The notes beneath the pieces were generated by a model. That model was not told where the DNA came from, did no database searches, and was given only the letters and a program-made list of their open reading frames with translations. The translations under genes were made by a program, and so were the position numbers. DNA of 15,561 nt from assembly GCA_021821235.1 (NCBI GenBank), contig JAKACS010000008.1, forward strand, positions 1 through 15,561, given 5' to 3'. Positions 1 through 7,142 of this stretch are shown here, piece by piece; the first letter of the stretch is position 1; every line of letters begins with the position of its first letter. Source of the DNA: Bacillota bacterium. GTDB taxonomy: Bacteria; Bacillota; Bacilli; Bacillales_B; DSM-18226.

Positions 1-211
1 TCAAGCTTCTTTTTTTGGCTTCTAGGTTATGACTAGAAAGGCTCGTTGACCTGTTTGCCGTTTCATTTTTCAAAGGTGTAGTTGCAATTATATTTTGCTC
101 TGGCTGTCCCTTTAACTTATTCAATCCATTATTGGCAATCTGGATGCCTGCTAACACGGAAATAAACATAATCGAGGCAATCGCCAAACTTTTCAGCATA
201 AACATCTTCAT
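1..211 (-). CDS. yqxA: YqxA-like DUF3679 protein, N-terminal part (cut by window edge)
   Basis: Small protein of unknown function that follows spoIIP in Bacillus. Seventy codons are visible and the frame is still open at base 1, so the C-terminus lies outside the window. The start reads MKMFMLKSLAIASIMFISVL, a single hydrophobic segment (about residues 5-24) that would act as a signal anchor. A polar stretch rich in N, T, S and K follows, probably outside the membrane. The ATG at 211 is preceded by AGGAG about 11 bases upstream, overlapping the spoIIP stop codon. The gap to spoIIP is only 15 bases, so the two are very likely co-transcribed. The name rests on position next to spoIIP and on the short anchor-plus-polar-tail layout; the visible part has no catalytic motif. 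Confidence 0.72.
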   Translation of the reverse strand, partial: MKMFMLKSLAIASIMFISVLAGIQIANNGLNKLKGQPEQNIIATTPLKNETANRSTSLSSHNLEAKKRSL

Positions 212-226
212 TCTTTCTTCAGCTCC

Positions 227-1420
227 TTATTGCGGGGAAGCCGGTTGATTTGCATTTTGGTTAACCTTTTCAGCCTGCCAATAATACTCACTAAAAGCAT
301 CGGCAAGAGCATCTGCTGAGCGATCAAGCTCATCAAAGGTGTTATCGACTCCACCAAATTCGATCAGAATTGCCTTGTCGGACAAGTTCTGATTGTACAC
401 ACCGTTTGAACCCGGTTCTTGTTTAACAATTATTCCCCTGCTCAAACCGTCACCATATTTCTTCTTGATGAGGTTGTGCAGGTCTGTTGCCAGCTTCAAG
501 TTTTTTTCGTAATTCGCATTTTTTCCGCCGATAACAAAGGCGATCTTTGCGTACGATTGACCATTGATATCAATGGTAGTTTGGGACTTGCGTCGTGAAT
601 CGCGATGAATATCAATTAAATATTTCAAATCACGGTTTGAAGCCATGGCAGCTTGCACTACTTGTCCTGATTCCTGATAGGTTTTCGACATTGTTGTTTT
701 TCCCATAATATCCGTTTTGTCGACTTCAGCTGCAATTCCGTTTTCCGCTAATCTCGCTTGAATTTCATCACCAATTTTCGTTACATTGATTTGCGAATGA
801 TAGGCTAAATTCGGATCAGTTACCCCTTTTAAATACGGCAAATAAGATTCCCGATTATGGGTGAAGTAAAGGTAAACAACCTTGCGTCCCCCTGTTGTTT
901 GTTTTGGCGGAGGTAACGTCTCTTTTGGTTTTGCTTGATTGAGGTTTTCTACATTTTGCAGTGACGCTTCGCGTTCTGCTTTCATAATTTCAACCGGTGG
1001 TGCCGATTCAATCGGCATATTCGTATAATTTGTTCCTTCACCGGCGACAACAATCTGGCCGTCAAATTGATAAAATCCCGGAAGTTCCCTGCCAAGCAGG
1101 CTGCGCGGGTCATTCAAATTAATATTATTGGATAGCTTAAACACTAAATTCGTTAGTTTAGGACTTGTTTCCAAGTCTTTGCTGACTGATAGAAAATGAT
1201 GATTTTCCCAGCCCATTAGCTGATAGAGCATTTTTCCACTGATCACATTTGCCGCTTGATTAAGGGAAGACGATACCGGCCGATACCCTGGTTTTAATGA
1301 AGTTAACAAACCGCTAATGGCAAAAACAAGCAGCAAAAACAGCAGCACATATAAACAATTTTTCAACAGGCTTGTCCCCTGGACAATCAAAAATGTTCCG
1401 GAAGCCCTCGGATTCTTCAT
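227..1420 (-). CDS. spoIIP: Stage II sporulation protein P (SpoIIP), engulfment peptidoglycan hydrolase
   Basis: SpoIIP is the amidase/endopeptidase of the SpoIID-SpoIIM-SpoIIP complex, which thins septal peptidoglycan and drives mother-cell engulfment of the forespore. The 397-residue product has one membrane segment (about residues 20-40), a variable linker with a proline-rich stretch (about 165-175), and a C-terminal amidase domain from about residue 180. Candidate metal or catalytic residues are H188 in FTHNRESYLPYL, H272 in LIDIHRDS and E354 in ILIEFGGVDN, in the order expected for the family. The ATG at 1420 has a good ribosome-binding site (GAGGTGG, about 6 bases away). It lies downstream of gpr with about 110 bases between, and 15 bases before yqxA. 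In B. subtilis a mother-cell sigma-E promoter drives it; I could not find a convincing one here, though a perfect inverted repeat lies just upstream. Confidence 0.95.
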   Translation of the reverse strand: MKNPRASGTFLIVQGTSLLKNCLYVLLFLLLVFAISGLLTSLKPGYRPVSSSLNQAANVISGKMLYQLMGWENHHFLSVSKDLETSPKLTNLVFKLSNNINLNDPRSLLGRELPGFYQFDGQIVVAGEGTNYTNMPIESAPPVEIMKAEREASLQNVENLNQAKPKETLPPPKQTTGGRKVVYLYFTHNRESYLPYLKGVTDPNLAYHSQINVTKIGDEIQARLAENGIAAEVDKTDIMGKTTMSKTYQESGQVVQAAMASNRDLKYLIDIHRDSRRKSQTTIDINGQSYAKIAFVIGGKNANYEKNLKLATDLHNLIKKKYGDGLSRGIIVKQEPGSNGVYNQNLSDKAILIEFGGVDNTFDELDRSADALADAFSEYYWQAEKVNQNANQPASPQ

Positions 1421-1438
1421 GGTTCCACCTCACTAACG

Positions 1439-1469
1439 ATTCTAGTAATTCATATGACTTTACTAGAAT
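1439..1469. repeat. Perfect 10-bp inverted repeat upstream of spoIIP
   Basis: ATTCTAGTAA at 1439-1448 is the exact reverse complement of TTACTAGAAT at 1460-1469, with an 11-base spacer containing CATATG. It ends 18 bases before the spoIIP start codon and lies upstream of its ribosome-binding site. No run of T follows on either strand, so it is not a standard terminator. It could be an operator or a 5'-leader hairpin. Confidence 0.6.
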
Positions 1470-1533
1470 TGATAGAACCATTTATTGAAAAATTTGTTCC
1501 AAAATCCTTTGGTGTTTCCAACTTATTCCGTCA

Positions 1534-2652
1534 TTATCTTGTATAATATCCGGCGTTGTTCTGGTCAACGGCATGATGCAGAGACGCATTTAAACCGCTC
1601 GCAATCAGGTTGGCCATGTCTTCGATAAAAACGTCAACTTCCTTTGGTGTAACCATTAAATTATGTCCAAGTGGTGAAAGAACTTCATAAATAAGCTTTC
1701 GTTTTTCCTCTTCGGGAAGCGCTCCAACCATACCAAGAAATGTCTTGCGGTGCTTTTCTTCCGGAAGGTCTTCATCTGTCAACTTTCTCCGCTCGCCAAA
1801 GTTCATACCAGCCGGCGCCAAGGCTCTTGATGGCCGGTTCCCTTCACGGATCTCCTTGCCAAAATGCTTCAAAATAAAATCAATTGTGTCACTTGTAATC
1901 GAAACCGCATCGACAACAGTTGGAACGCCAATCGCAATCACCGGAATTCCGAGCGTATCCTTGCTTAATTCCTTTCGTTTGTTTCCGACTCCTGAACCAG
2001 GGTGAATGCCAGTATCCGAAATTTGAATCGTTGAATTAACACGTTCAATCGATCTTGATGCCAACGCATCGATGGCAATTACAAAATCAGGATTTATCTT
2101 TTCAACAATCCCAAATATAATATCACTTGTCTCAATTCCGGTTAATCCCATTACTCCGGGTGCCAGCGCGCTAACAGAACGGTATCCTTCCTCAACATTT
2201 TCTGGCTGCAGTTCAAACAGGTGGCGTGTCACCAGCAAATTTTCGCAAACCATCGGACCAAGCGCATCTGGTGTGACATTCCAATTTCCTAAACCAACAA
2301 CAAGGCAGGAATCATTTTTCTTAATGCCAGCGCCCTCAAGAAAATGGGAAAATTCGTTTGCAAATACATTTTCCACTTTTTGCTGCAACTCTGTATCTTG
2401 CTGGCGTATTCCTTGCACCTCGATCGTTAAGTAGCGCCCGGGTTTCTTACCTAGTTGTTTTTCTCCTTCCTTGGTAATTTCCACCATTGAAATTTTTATA
2501 TCATCGATATCTTTCTCTTTTATAATAACGCCTTCCAGCTGCGATAGGTTTTCTTCTTGCTGAATCGACTTTTCTGCTAAAAGCATTTCCCTTGCTTCGA
2601 TTGCCAGGTCGGTTCTAACAGAATATTGGCTTAAATCCATTTCTTCTCTCAT
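1534..2652 (-). CDS. gpr: Germination protease GPR (spore SASP endopeptidase)
   Basis: GPR is an aspartic-type protease made as a zymogen in the forespore. On germination it cuts the alpha/beta-type small acid-soluble proteins that coat spore DNA. I start it at the ATG at 2652 (372 residues), because GGAG lies 9 bases upstream; the in-frame ATG at 2667 has no ribosome-binding site. This start also gives a 15-residue propeptide ending ..SQYSVRTD before LAIEA, matching the 15-16 residue propeptide known in Bacillus. The two family aspartates are visible: D129 in TPDALGP and D195 in AIDALASRS. Length is close to the family norm (about 370). It is transcribed from a forespore-type promoter at 2695-2724 and leads into spoIIP with no terminator seen between. 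Confidence 0.96.
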   Translation of the reverse strand: MREEMDLSQYSVRTDLAIEAREMLLAEKSIQQEENLSQLEGVIIKEKDIDDIKISMVEITKEGEKQLGKKPGRYLTIEVQGIRQQDTELQQKVENVFANEFSHFLEGAGIKKNDSCLVVGLGNWNVTPDALGPMVCENLLVTRHLFELQPENVEEGYRSVSALAPGVMGLTGIETSDIIFGIVEKINPDFVIAIDALASRSIERVNSTIQISDTGIHPGSGVGNKRKELSKDTLGIPVIAIGVPTVVDAVSITSDTIDFILKHFGKEIREGNRPSRALAPAGMNFGERRKLTDEDLPEEKHRKTFLGMVGALPEEEKRKLIYEVLSPLGHNLMVTPKEVDVFIEDMANLIASGLNASLHHAVDQNNAGYYTR

Positions 2653-2694
2653 TTCTACCCGCTCCATTCTGGTTGATACTGAAATTCATTTCCT

Positions 2695-2724
2695 TATTTT
2701 TCCCTTTAACTAGAAAAAACATTC
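2695..2724 (-). promoter_or_regulatory. Forespore (sigma-F/sigma-G type) promoter for gpr
   Basis: On the minus strand GAATG (2724-2720) fits the -35 form GNATR. After 15 bases, GGGAAAAATA (2704-2695) fits the sigma-F -10 form GGNNANANTR at every fixed position. Transcription would begin near 2688, about 36 bases before the chosen gpr start. In B. subtilis gpr is known to be read by sigma-F and then sigma-G, which agrees. Confidence 0.68.
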
Positions 2725-2727
2725 ACA

Positions 2728-2748
2728 TGATTTTCCGATTGAAAATCA
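2728..2748. repeat. Perfect 8-bp inverted repeat between the gpr and rpsT promoters
   Basis: TGATTTTC (2728-2735) and GAAAATCA (2741-2748) are exact reverse complements around a 5-base spacer, CGATT. The repeat lies immediately upstream of the gpr -35 element, centred near -50 for gpr, and about 28 bases upstream of the rpsT -35. That is a usual place for a regulator site. No known regulator is assigned. Confidence 0.5.
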
Positions 2749-2775
2749 ATCAAGTATTGCAATGTAGGCCTTGGT

Positions 2776-2804
2776 TTGATAGAATATCTCTTGTTCTTCA
2801 TAAT
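2776..2804 (+). promoter_or_regulatory. Sigma-A promoter for rpsT
   Basis: TTGATA (2776-2781) and CATAAT (2799-2804) each differ from the vegetative consensus at one position and are 17 bases apart. Transcription would start near 2811, giving a leader of about 50 bases before the rpsT ATG. The match suits a strongly expressed ribosomal protein gene. Confidence 0.72.
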
Positions 2805-2818
2805 CGTTATGAATGTAT

Positions 2819-2842
2819 AGTCGAGTTCATATAGTCTCGATT
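2819..2842 (+). other. Short leader hairpin before rpsT ribosome-binding site
   Basis: AGTCGAG (2819-2825) can pair with CTCGATT (2836-2842), seven pairs including one G-U, with a 10-base loop. It lies in the predicted rpsT 5' leader, 6 bases before AGGAGG. No T-run follows, so it is not a terminator. It might take part in autoregulation by S20, which is known in E. coli, but that is inference. Confidence 0.3.
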
Positions 2843-2862
2843 CTTTCTAGGAGGTGAACGAT

Positions 2863-3123
2863 ATGCCAAATATTAAATCTGCGATCAAACGTGTAAAAAC
2901 AAGCGATACACGCAATGCGCAAAACACTGCAGTAAAATCTGCAATGCGCACAGCTGTTAAAAAGGTTGAAGCTGCTGTTACTGAAAGCGACAGTACTGCT
3001 GCAAAAGAAGTATACGCTAACGCTGCAAGAAACCTTGATAAAGCTGCTGCAAAAGGTCTTATCCATAAAAATGCAGCTGCTCGTAAAAAATCCCGCCTTA
3101 TGAAAAAAATCAACGCGCTATAA
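2863..3123 (+). CDS. rpsT: 30S ribosomal protein S20 (bS20)
   Basis: S20 binds 16S rRNA early in assembly of the small ribosomal subunit. The 86-residue product begins [18 protein letters not shown], typical of Bacillus S20. It is rich in lysine, arginine and alanine and predicted largely helical, ending [11 protein letters not shown]. The ATG at 2863 follows a very strong ribosome-binding site, AGGAGGTG at 2849-2856; an in-frame GTG at 2854 lies inside that site and is not a start. The gene stands alone: a sigma-A promoter lies at 2776-2804 and a terminator directly follows. Its leader can fold into a short hairpin just before the ribosome-binding site. Length and sequence leave no real alternative. 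Confidence 0.98.
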   Translation: MPNIKSAIKRVKTSDTRNAQNTAVKSAMRTAVKKVEAAVTESDSTAAKEVYANAARNLDKAAAKGLIHKNAAARKKSRLMKKINAL

Positions 3124-3135
3124 GAAGCGTTAAAA

Positions 3136-3170
3136 AAAAACGATTCCTGCTATCGGAATCGTTTTTATTT
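3136..3170. terminator. Bidirectional intrinsic terminator, rpsT / holA
   Basis: CGATTCC (3141-3147) pairs with GGAATCG (3155-3161) around a 7-base loop, and flanking A5 (3136-3140) and T5 (3162-3166) extend the stem. A T-rich tail follows on the plus strand for rpsT. The A-run at 3132-3140 gives nine U residues for minus-strand transcripts leaving holA. It serves both converging genes and abuts the holA stop codon. Confidence 0.9.
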
Positions 3171-4181
3171 TTTCAATTGAAATAACAGCATTTCGACCAA
3201 TAATGATTTATTCATACTGCCGGTTTTCATCTGATAGTCGGCCTCTGCCAGCATCTTCATAAACATTGTTAATTCTTCATCTGTGAATTTTCCTGCCTGG
3301 GCTGCAGCCAATTTTACCCGAAATGGATGGACTTTGATCAAGCCAGCAATTTGCTGCTGGCCATAGCCGCGCCGCGAAAGCTCCTTTACCTGATAGATTA
3401 AGCGGAATTGTCCAGCAATTAAGGCTAAAATTTTGATTGGTTCCTCATTTTGCTTTAACAAATCATAATATATTCTTAGCGCCTCATCTAATTGGCGCTG
3501 AAGAATTTTGTCGATTAATGTAAAAATATTCTGCTCAAGGGAACGGGATCCAAGCAACTCAACCAAACTCGTATCAATCGTTTTTTTTTCGCTTGCATAT
3601 AATGCCATTTTATCAACTTCGCTTGTCAACATAAAAAGATTTGGACCAACAAGTGTCAGCAACAATTCGATCGCTTCTTGAGTAATTTCCATTCCATTTG
3701 CTTTTGCACTGCCTTGAATCCAGTTTTTCAACTCGGGTTCAGTTAACTTTTTCGCTTCGATCGCCACCGCACGCTTCTTCAGTTCCTTTGTCAGCTTTTT
3801 TCGTTCATCCAGCTTTTCATATGGAGCGAACAAAACCAAAACAGTAAATGGAGCAGGCTCGCGAAGATATGCTTCCAATCTTGCCATATTATGCTCTACT
3901 TTTTCTTTCTTTTTCTCTGCAGTTAAAAATACCGGATTATGTAAAAAAACAACTTTTTTCTCACCTAAAAACGGAAGCGTTTCTGCATCTTCGAGCGCTT
4001 CTTCAATGGAAGTCTCCTCCAAATCGTACACTGAAAAATTAAATTCCTTTTCATCTTCCTCTAAAATCGTATTTACTAACAATTGCTTTGTTTCATTCAT
4101 TAGGAACATTTCTGTTCCATATACTAAATAAACGGGAGCAATTTTTTTTTGTTTAATTTGTTTCCATACTTCTGTTACCAA
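3165..4181 (-). CDS. holA: DNA polymerase III delta subunit (HolA, YqeN)
   Basis: HolA is the delta subunit of the clamp loader; it opens the beta sliding clamp for loading on DNA. The product shows the family pattern: YLVYGTEMFL near the N-terminus, then the degenerate AAA+ part, LAPYEKLDERKKLTKELKKR, SRSLEQNIF and a C-terminal helical collar. I prefer the TTG at 4181 (338 residues). The protein then begins MVTEVWKQIKQKK, lining up with the remembered B. subtilis YqeN start (MVFDVWKSLKK), and AAGGGG lies 10 bases upstream. An in-frame ATG at 4202 has AAGGA 8 bases upstream and is the main alternative (345 residues). However, the best promoter would start transcription near 4209, after that site. 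An open frame reaching 4310 is non-coding extension. The gene ends at a terminator shared with rpsT. Confidence 0.93.
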   Translation of the reverse strand: MVTEVWKQIKQKKIAPVYLVYGTEMFLMNETKQLLVNTILEEDEKEFNFSVYDLEETSIEEALEDAETLPFLGEKKVVFLHNPVFLTAEKKKEKVEHNMARLEAYLREPAPFTVLVLFAPYEKLDERKKLTKELKKRAVAIEAKKLTEPELKNWIQGSAKANGMEITQEAIELLLTLVGPNLFMLTSEVDKMALYASEKKTIDTSLVELLGSRSLEQNIFTLIDKILQRQLDEALRIYYDLLKQNEEPIKILALIAGQFRLIYQVKELSRRGYGQQQIAGLIKVHPFRVKLAAAQAGKFTDEELTMFMKMLAEADYQMKTGSMNKSLLVEMLLFQLKK

Positions 4182-4215
4182 CCGTCCTTCGCCCCTTATC
4201 ATGAATACTATCCTT

Positions 4216-4244
4216 ATCGTAATGAAGCTTGGACGTTTTGACAA
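4216..4244 (-). promoter_or_regulatory. Candidate sigma-A promoter for holA
   Basis: On the minus strand TTGTCA (4244-4239) and TACGAT (4221-4216) are 17 bases apart, matching the vegetative consensus at 5 of 6 and 4 of 6 positions. The predicted start near 4209 leaves room for the AAGGGG site and the TTG start at 4181, but not for the site serving the ATG at 4202. Confidence 0.5.
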
Positions 4245-4253
4245 GTAGGCAAA

Positions 4254-4282
4254 GGGAATTGGTATCGCTAGCGCCAATTCCC
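4254..4282. repeat. Perfect 9-bp inverted repeat with nested palindrome, holA-yqzM intergenic
   Basis: GGGAATTGG (4254-4262) and CCAATTCCC (4274-4282) are exact reverse complements. The 11-base spacer itself contains the palindrome CGCTAGCG (4266-4273). The element lies just upstream of the candidate holA -35. The rest of the roughly 295-base interval to yqzM holds only the candidate holA promoter, a smaller TTTGGC/GCCAAA repeat (4357-4376) and the yqzM ribosome-binding site; I see no gene there. Confidence 0.55.
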
Positions 4283-4477
4283 AATCTATAATAAACGCCG
4301 GCAATTGCAAGCCCTAGGTACTCCAAGAGCCGACGGGATTGCGTTGATATTGTTATTTTGGCTCAAATTTGCCAAACTATTTGTGTAAACTCTTGTCATT
4401 AAAGGAAAGCGGATAGTGGAAGCTAGATTTATTACATCTCATCACATATACTAAAGTTAGGTTAGGAGGGGTTGGAT

Positions 4478-4612
4478 GTGAATGAATTTGAACAAAATGT
4501 CCAGAGCAAACGCAATGACGCAATTGACTCTGCAGTCGGATTTTTTGTCTCTTTTGGTTTTTTTGCCGCCATGTTTATCATTGCAACCATCGTTAAACTT
4601 CTCGGTTCCTAA
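4478..4612 (+). CDS. yqzM: YqzM family small membrane protein
   Basis: A 44-residue protein of unknown function, present at the same place between holA and comEC in Bacillus. It begins (V/M)NEFEQNVQSKRNDAIDSAV, a charged N-terminal part. One transmembrane helix follows (about residues 20-43, GFFVSFGFFAAMFIIATIVK) and the end is LLGS. The start is a GTG at 4478 with a strong AGGAGGG 7 bases upstream (4464-4470); an overlapping ATG at 4476 is followed at once by a stop. Sequence, length and place match the family closely. A terminator follows at 4716-4745. The gene is transcribed alone, opposite to both neighbours. A CATATACT at 4445-4452 resembles a sigma-E -10 element, but its -35 is weak. 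Confidence 0.9.
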   Translation: MNEFEQNVQSKRNDAIDSAVGFFVSFGFFAAMFIIATIVKLLGS

Positions 4613-4715
4613 AGAAATGAAAGCGCTGTTTTCCAATCCTGTTAGGTTTTGGCAGCAGGCTTCCATCTAGTGAAATGCCAAGCAGCATCGTCTTGTAAAG
4701 AATCTGCCATGTTTC

Positions 4716-4745
4716 AAGACTGCATCATTCTGCGGTCTTTTTTTT
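4716..4745 (+). terminator. Intrinsic terminator after yqzM
   Basis: AAGACTGCA (4716-4724) pairs with TGCGGTCTT (4731-4739), nine pairs including one G-U, around a 6-base loop, and leads into a run of T at 4738-4745. On the minus strand no U-run follows, so it would not stop comEC transcripts efficiently. Confidence 0.8.
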
Positions 4746-4763
4746 GGCTTTTGCTGATATATT

Positions 4764-7091
4764 CTATGGCAGAAACGTTGAAAAGGTTCCAGTTACTCGA
4801 TTAAAACGGTAGGTTATGGCTCCTTGCCTATCTGTTCGGTAAATACCCGAATGAATCCGATCTAAACGCTCGATAACTTGGCTATGGGGGTGTCCATAGC
4901 GATTTTTTTCACCGGCCGATATAAGCGCAATTTTCGGCTTATAGTGTTGCAGAAACACCGGTGAACTTGATGTTTTACTCCCATGATGTCCTACCTTTAA
5001 CACGTCAATGGATATCTGCGGATACCGCTCCACAATGCTTTCTTCACCGGTCTGATCAAGATCTCCGCCGAAAAACCAATGCAGTCCGCCGATTGATGCC
5101 CATATCGTCAGCGAACCTCTGTTTCGATCGCCCGTATAGTTTGCCAGCGGTGAAATAACTCGGAATTCACTGTTATGGTTTTTCCAGTAGGCTCCATCTG
5201 CTGCTTTCACAATAGGAATATTCCGGTTGCTTGCTTCTTGAAGAATGTCGTTCTCAAGGCTGGACAGCTCCTTTACTGATGGAATGACGACTTCCTTTAC
5301 ATTCAGTTCTTTTAAGATGGACAATGCCCCGCCGATATGATCCATGTCCCCATGTGTAAGAAATAATTTATCAATCGTCGTGATCCCTTTTCCTTTTAAA
5401 TAAGGGATCACGATATTTTTTCCGACTTCAAATTCCTTTTTCCGTTTTTGCCAATCTTGTTCATAAAAGGACAAGTTTCCGCCCGTATCAATTAAATAAT
5501 TCCCCTGAGAAAAAGGAAGATGGATCAGAATGCTGTCTCCTTGGCCAACATCAATAACGGTTACTTCTCCAAGCGGATTCAACAGATTCAAGAGATTTTG
5601 GAACGTCAGCAAAAAAAGTAGAAGTGCCCATGATCGATAGCGGTTCTTTTTCGAGTCGCTTTTTTCCCAAAAAAAGAAAAGGGCGGGGATGGTAAAGAGG
5701 TAAACAAAAAGCAATCCAAAACCGGGACGGCCGGGAGTATAGCGAAAAAAACGGATTTCAGCAACAAAATTCGCGAGGTCACCGGAAATATCCAATAAAA
5801 AGGCGAAAATTTGCAGAAGCCAATTGGGAACCGAACCAAGAACAAGCTGTAATAAGAAAAGCAGATAAACACCCGGGAGAAATACAAAAGAATAAAGCGG
5901 AATAAACAGCAAATTGGCTGCAATGCTTAGAAACGAAACCTCATAAAAGTGATAGAGAAGAATCGGCAGAGCAGCAATTTGTGCGACAAGCGATACGGCG
6001 ATCATCGTGGAGATACCGCCATGATATCGTTTTAAAATAAATGGAGCTGACACGATAATGGCGAAACTAACTGAGAAAGACAGCTGAAATCCTGGGTCAA
6101 CCAAAACAGATGGGGTAAAAAAGAGATACAATGCAAACGCAATGCTAATCGCATCAACTGGTTTGATCCTTAATTTTCTTTTCCACTTTTCCGCAATCAA
6201 GATGAGAAACATCATTAGCACTGCGCGAACGATTGAAGGGGATCCCCCAGTGAGAACAGCATAGGCTGGAAGGATCATTAAAATCATGTTGGTCATCCAT
6301 TCCCTTGTCACACCAATGCGAAGACCAAAATAATAAAAGGAAGCAATCAAGAGAGAAACATGGAGGCCGGAAATCGCCAATAAATGAATGATTCCAATTT
6401 TTTGATAGCTGTCTAAAAGATCTGGCTCTATACTGCTTCGATCACCGTATATGAGTGCAGAAGCTATTGCAGCTATTTTTTTAGGAAAATGGTTATCAAT
6501 AAAGCGAATACCCGAAAAGCGAATCTCCTTCAACATCCCAAGCAAGCCAGGCTTTTTTTCGATGCATTGATTCAAAGGAGGTTCTTCCGTTGTTAAGACC
6601 CAATGAATTTGCTTTTCATTTAAATACTTGCGGTAATCGAAGGCATTTTCATTTTTCGCAGTCGCCGGTTTTTCCAGTTTGCCTGAAACCTTGCATACCG
6701 ATCTATAGACATCAAGCTGTTGCAGCATACTCTTTTCGGCTTCTGATCTTATCTGGTAACGCAACAGAAGATTCTCTTGGTTGCGGATTTCTTTTGCACG
6801 GATTTGTAGCTTATCCCCGTCTATCACTGGATTATCGGCAAATTGAAGGTAAAACACTGTGGTGGAGGAGTCGAACTTGGTTTGGTTTTCCGTTTCCTGA
6901 ATTTTTGCAGCAGTCATAAAGAGGAAAAATACGATCACAATGGCAATCAATTGTTTTTTTGAAAACTTCTTAAGCAAAAAGATAGCCACGAAATAAAAAA
7001 CGGTGAGAAGGAGAAAAGGCAACAACGGCAAAAACGATTGAAGAACCCCCAATAACCCTGCTATCGAAAAATAAAGATATTTTCCACTCAT
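4764..7091 (-). CDS. comEC: ComEC competence DNA-uptake channel with metallo-beta-lactamase domain
   Basis: ComEC is the polytopic membrane protein that carries single-stranded DNA into competent cells. Starting at the ATG at 7091 gives 775 residues, against 776 remembered for B. subtilis. AAAGGG lies 6 bases upstream. A longer in-frame ATG at 7142 lacks a ribosome-binding site and would translate through a GC-rich hairpin. Visible parts: N-terminal membrane segments (about 5-62), a soluble OB-fold-like region (about 75-175), the competence membrane core with AISGLHVS at 239-246, further helices to about 505, then a C-terminal metallo-beta-lactamase-like domain. Its motifs are DVGQGDS (514-520), LTHGDMDHIGG (578-588), GGDLD (675-679) and GHHGS (701-705). 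The HxDxDH metal motif is complete, which fits the proposed nuclease role that degrades the non-transported strand. It is the last gene of the comE operon. Confidence 0.97.
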   Translation of the reverse strand: MSGKYLYFSIAGLLGVLQSFLPLLPFLLLTVFYFVAIFLLKKFSKKQLIAIVIVFFLFMTAAKIQETENQTKFDSSTTVFYLQFADNPVIDGDKLQIRAKEIRNQENLLLRYQIRSEAEKSMLQQLDVYRSVCKVSGKLEKPATAKNENAFDYRKYLNEKQIHWVLTTEEPPLNQCIEKKPGLLGMLKEIRFSGIRFIDNHFPKKIAAIASALIYGDRSSIEPDLLDSYQKIGIIHLLAISGLHVSLLIASFYYFGLRIGVTREWMTNMILMILPAYAVLTGGSPSIVRAVLMMFLILIAEKWKRKLRIKPVDAISIAFALYLFFTPSVLVDPGFQLSFSVSFAIIVSAPFILKRYHGGISTMIAVSLVAQIAALPILLYHFYEVSFLSIAANLLFIPLYSFVFLPGVYLLFLLQLVLGSVPNWLLQIFAFLLDISGDLANFVAEIRFFRYTPGRPGFGLLFVYLFTIPALFFFWEKSDSKKNRYRSWALLLFLLTFQNLLNLLNPLGEVTVIDVGQGDSILIHLPFSQGNYLIDTGGNLSFYEQDWQKRKKEFEVGKNIVIPYLKGKGITTIDKLFLTHGDMDHIGGALSILKELNVKEVVIPSVKELSSLENDILQEASNRNIPIVKAADGAYWKNHNSEFRVISPLANYTGDRNRGSLTIWASIGGLHWFFGGDLDQTGEESIVERYPQISIDVLKVGHHGSKTSSSPVFLQHYKPKIALISAGEKNRYGHPHSQVIERLDRIHSGIYRTDRQGAITYRFNRVTGTFSTFLP

Positions 7092-7114
7092 ATCATTCCC
7101 TTTCATTAAATGTA

Positions 7115-7135
7115 CCGCCGGCTGAAAACCGGCGG
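7115..7135 (-). other. GC-rich hairpin at the comEB-comEC junction
   Basis: CCGCCGG (7115-7121) and CCGGCGG (7129-7135) are exact reverse complements with a 7-base loop. The element lies between the comEB stop codon (7143-7145) and the comEC ribosome-binding site. No U-run follows on the minus strand, so it is not a standard terminator. It could set comEC mRNA stability, processing or translation. Its position argues that comEC does not start at 7142. Confidence 0.55.
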
Positions 7136-7142
7136 CTTTCAT

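Noticed and set aside
1439..1469. The inverted repeat before spoIIP as a gpr terminator
   Set aside because: No U-run follows the stem on the minus strand, and gpr and spoIIP are often read together.
1745..2434. Plus-strand open frames opposite gpr
   Set aside because: They lie antisense to a well-recognised gene, have no ribosome-binding sites or family resemblance, and are explained by codon bias of gpr.
2847..3113. Minus-strand open frames opposite rpsT
   Set aside because: Low-complexity hydrophobic translation of the antisense of an alanine- and lysine-rich ribosomal protein; rpsT is certain.
4182..4310. A longer HolA starting at 4310 with 43 extra residues
   Set aside because: The added stretch has no homology to HolA as I recall it, no ribosome-binding site at its ATG, and covers the candidate promoter and part of the inverted repeat.
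7092..7142. ComEC start at the ATG next to the comEB stop codon
   Set aside because: No ribosome-binding site and a GC-rich hairpin inside the added codons. The ATG at 7091 has AAAGGG upstream and gives 775 residues, the normal length.
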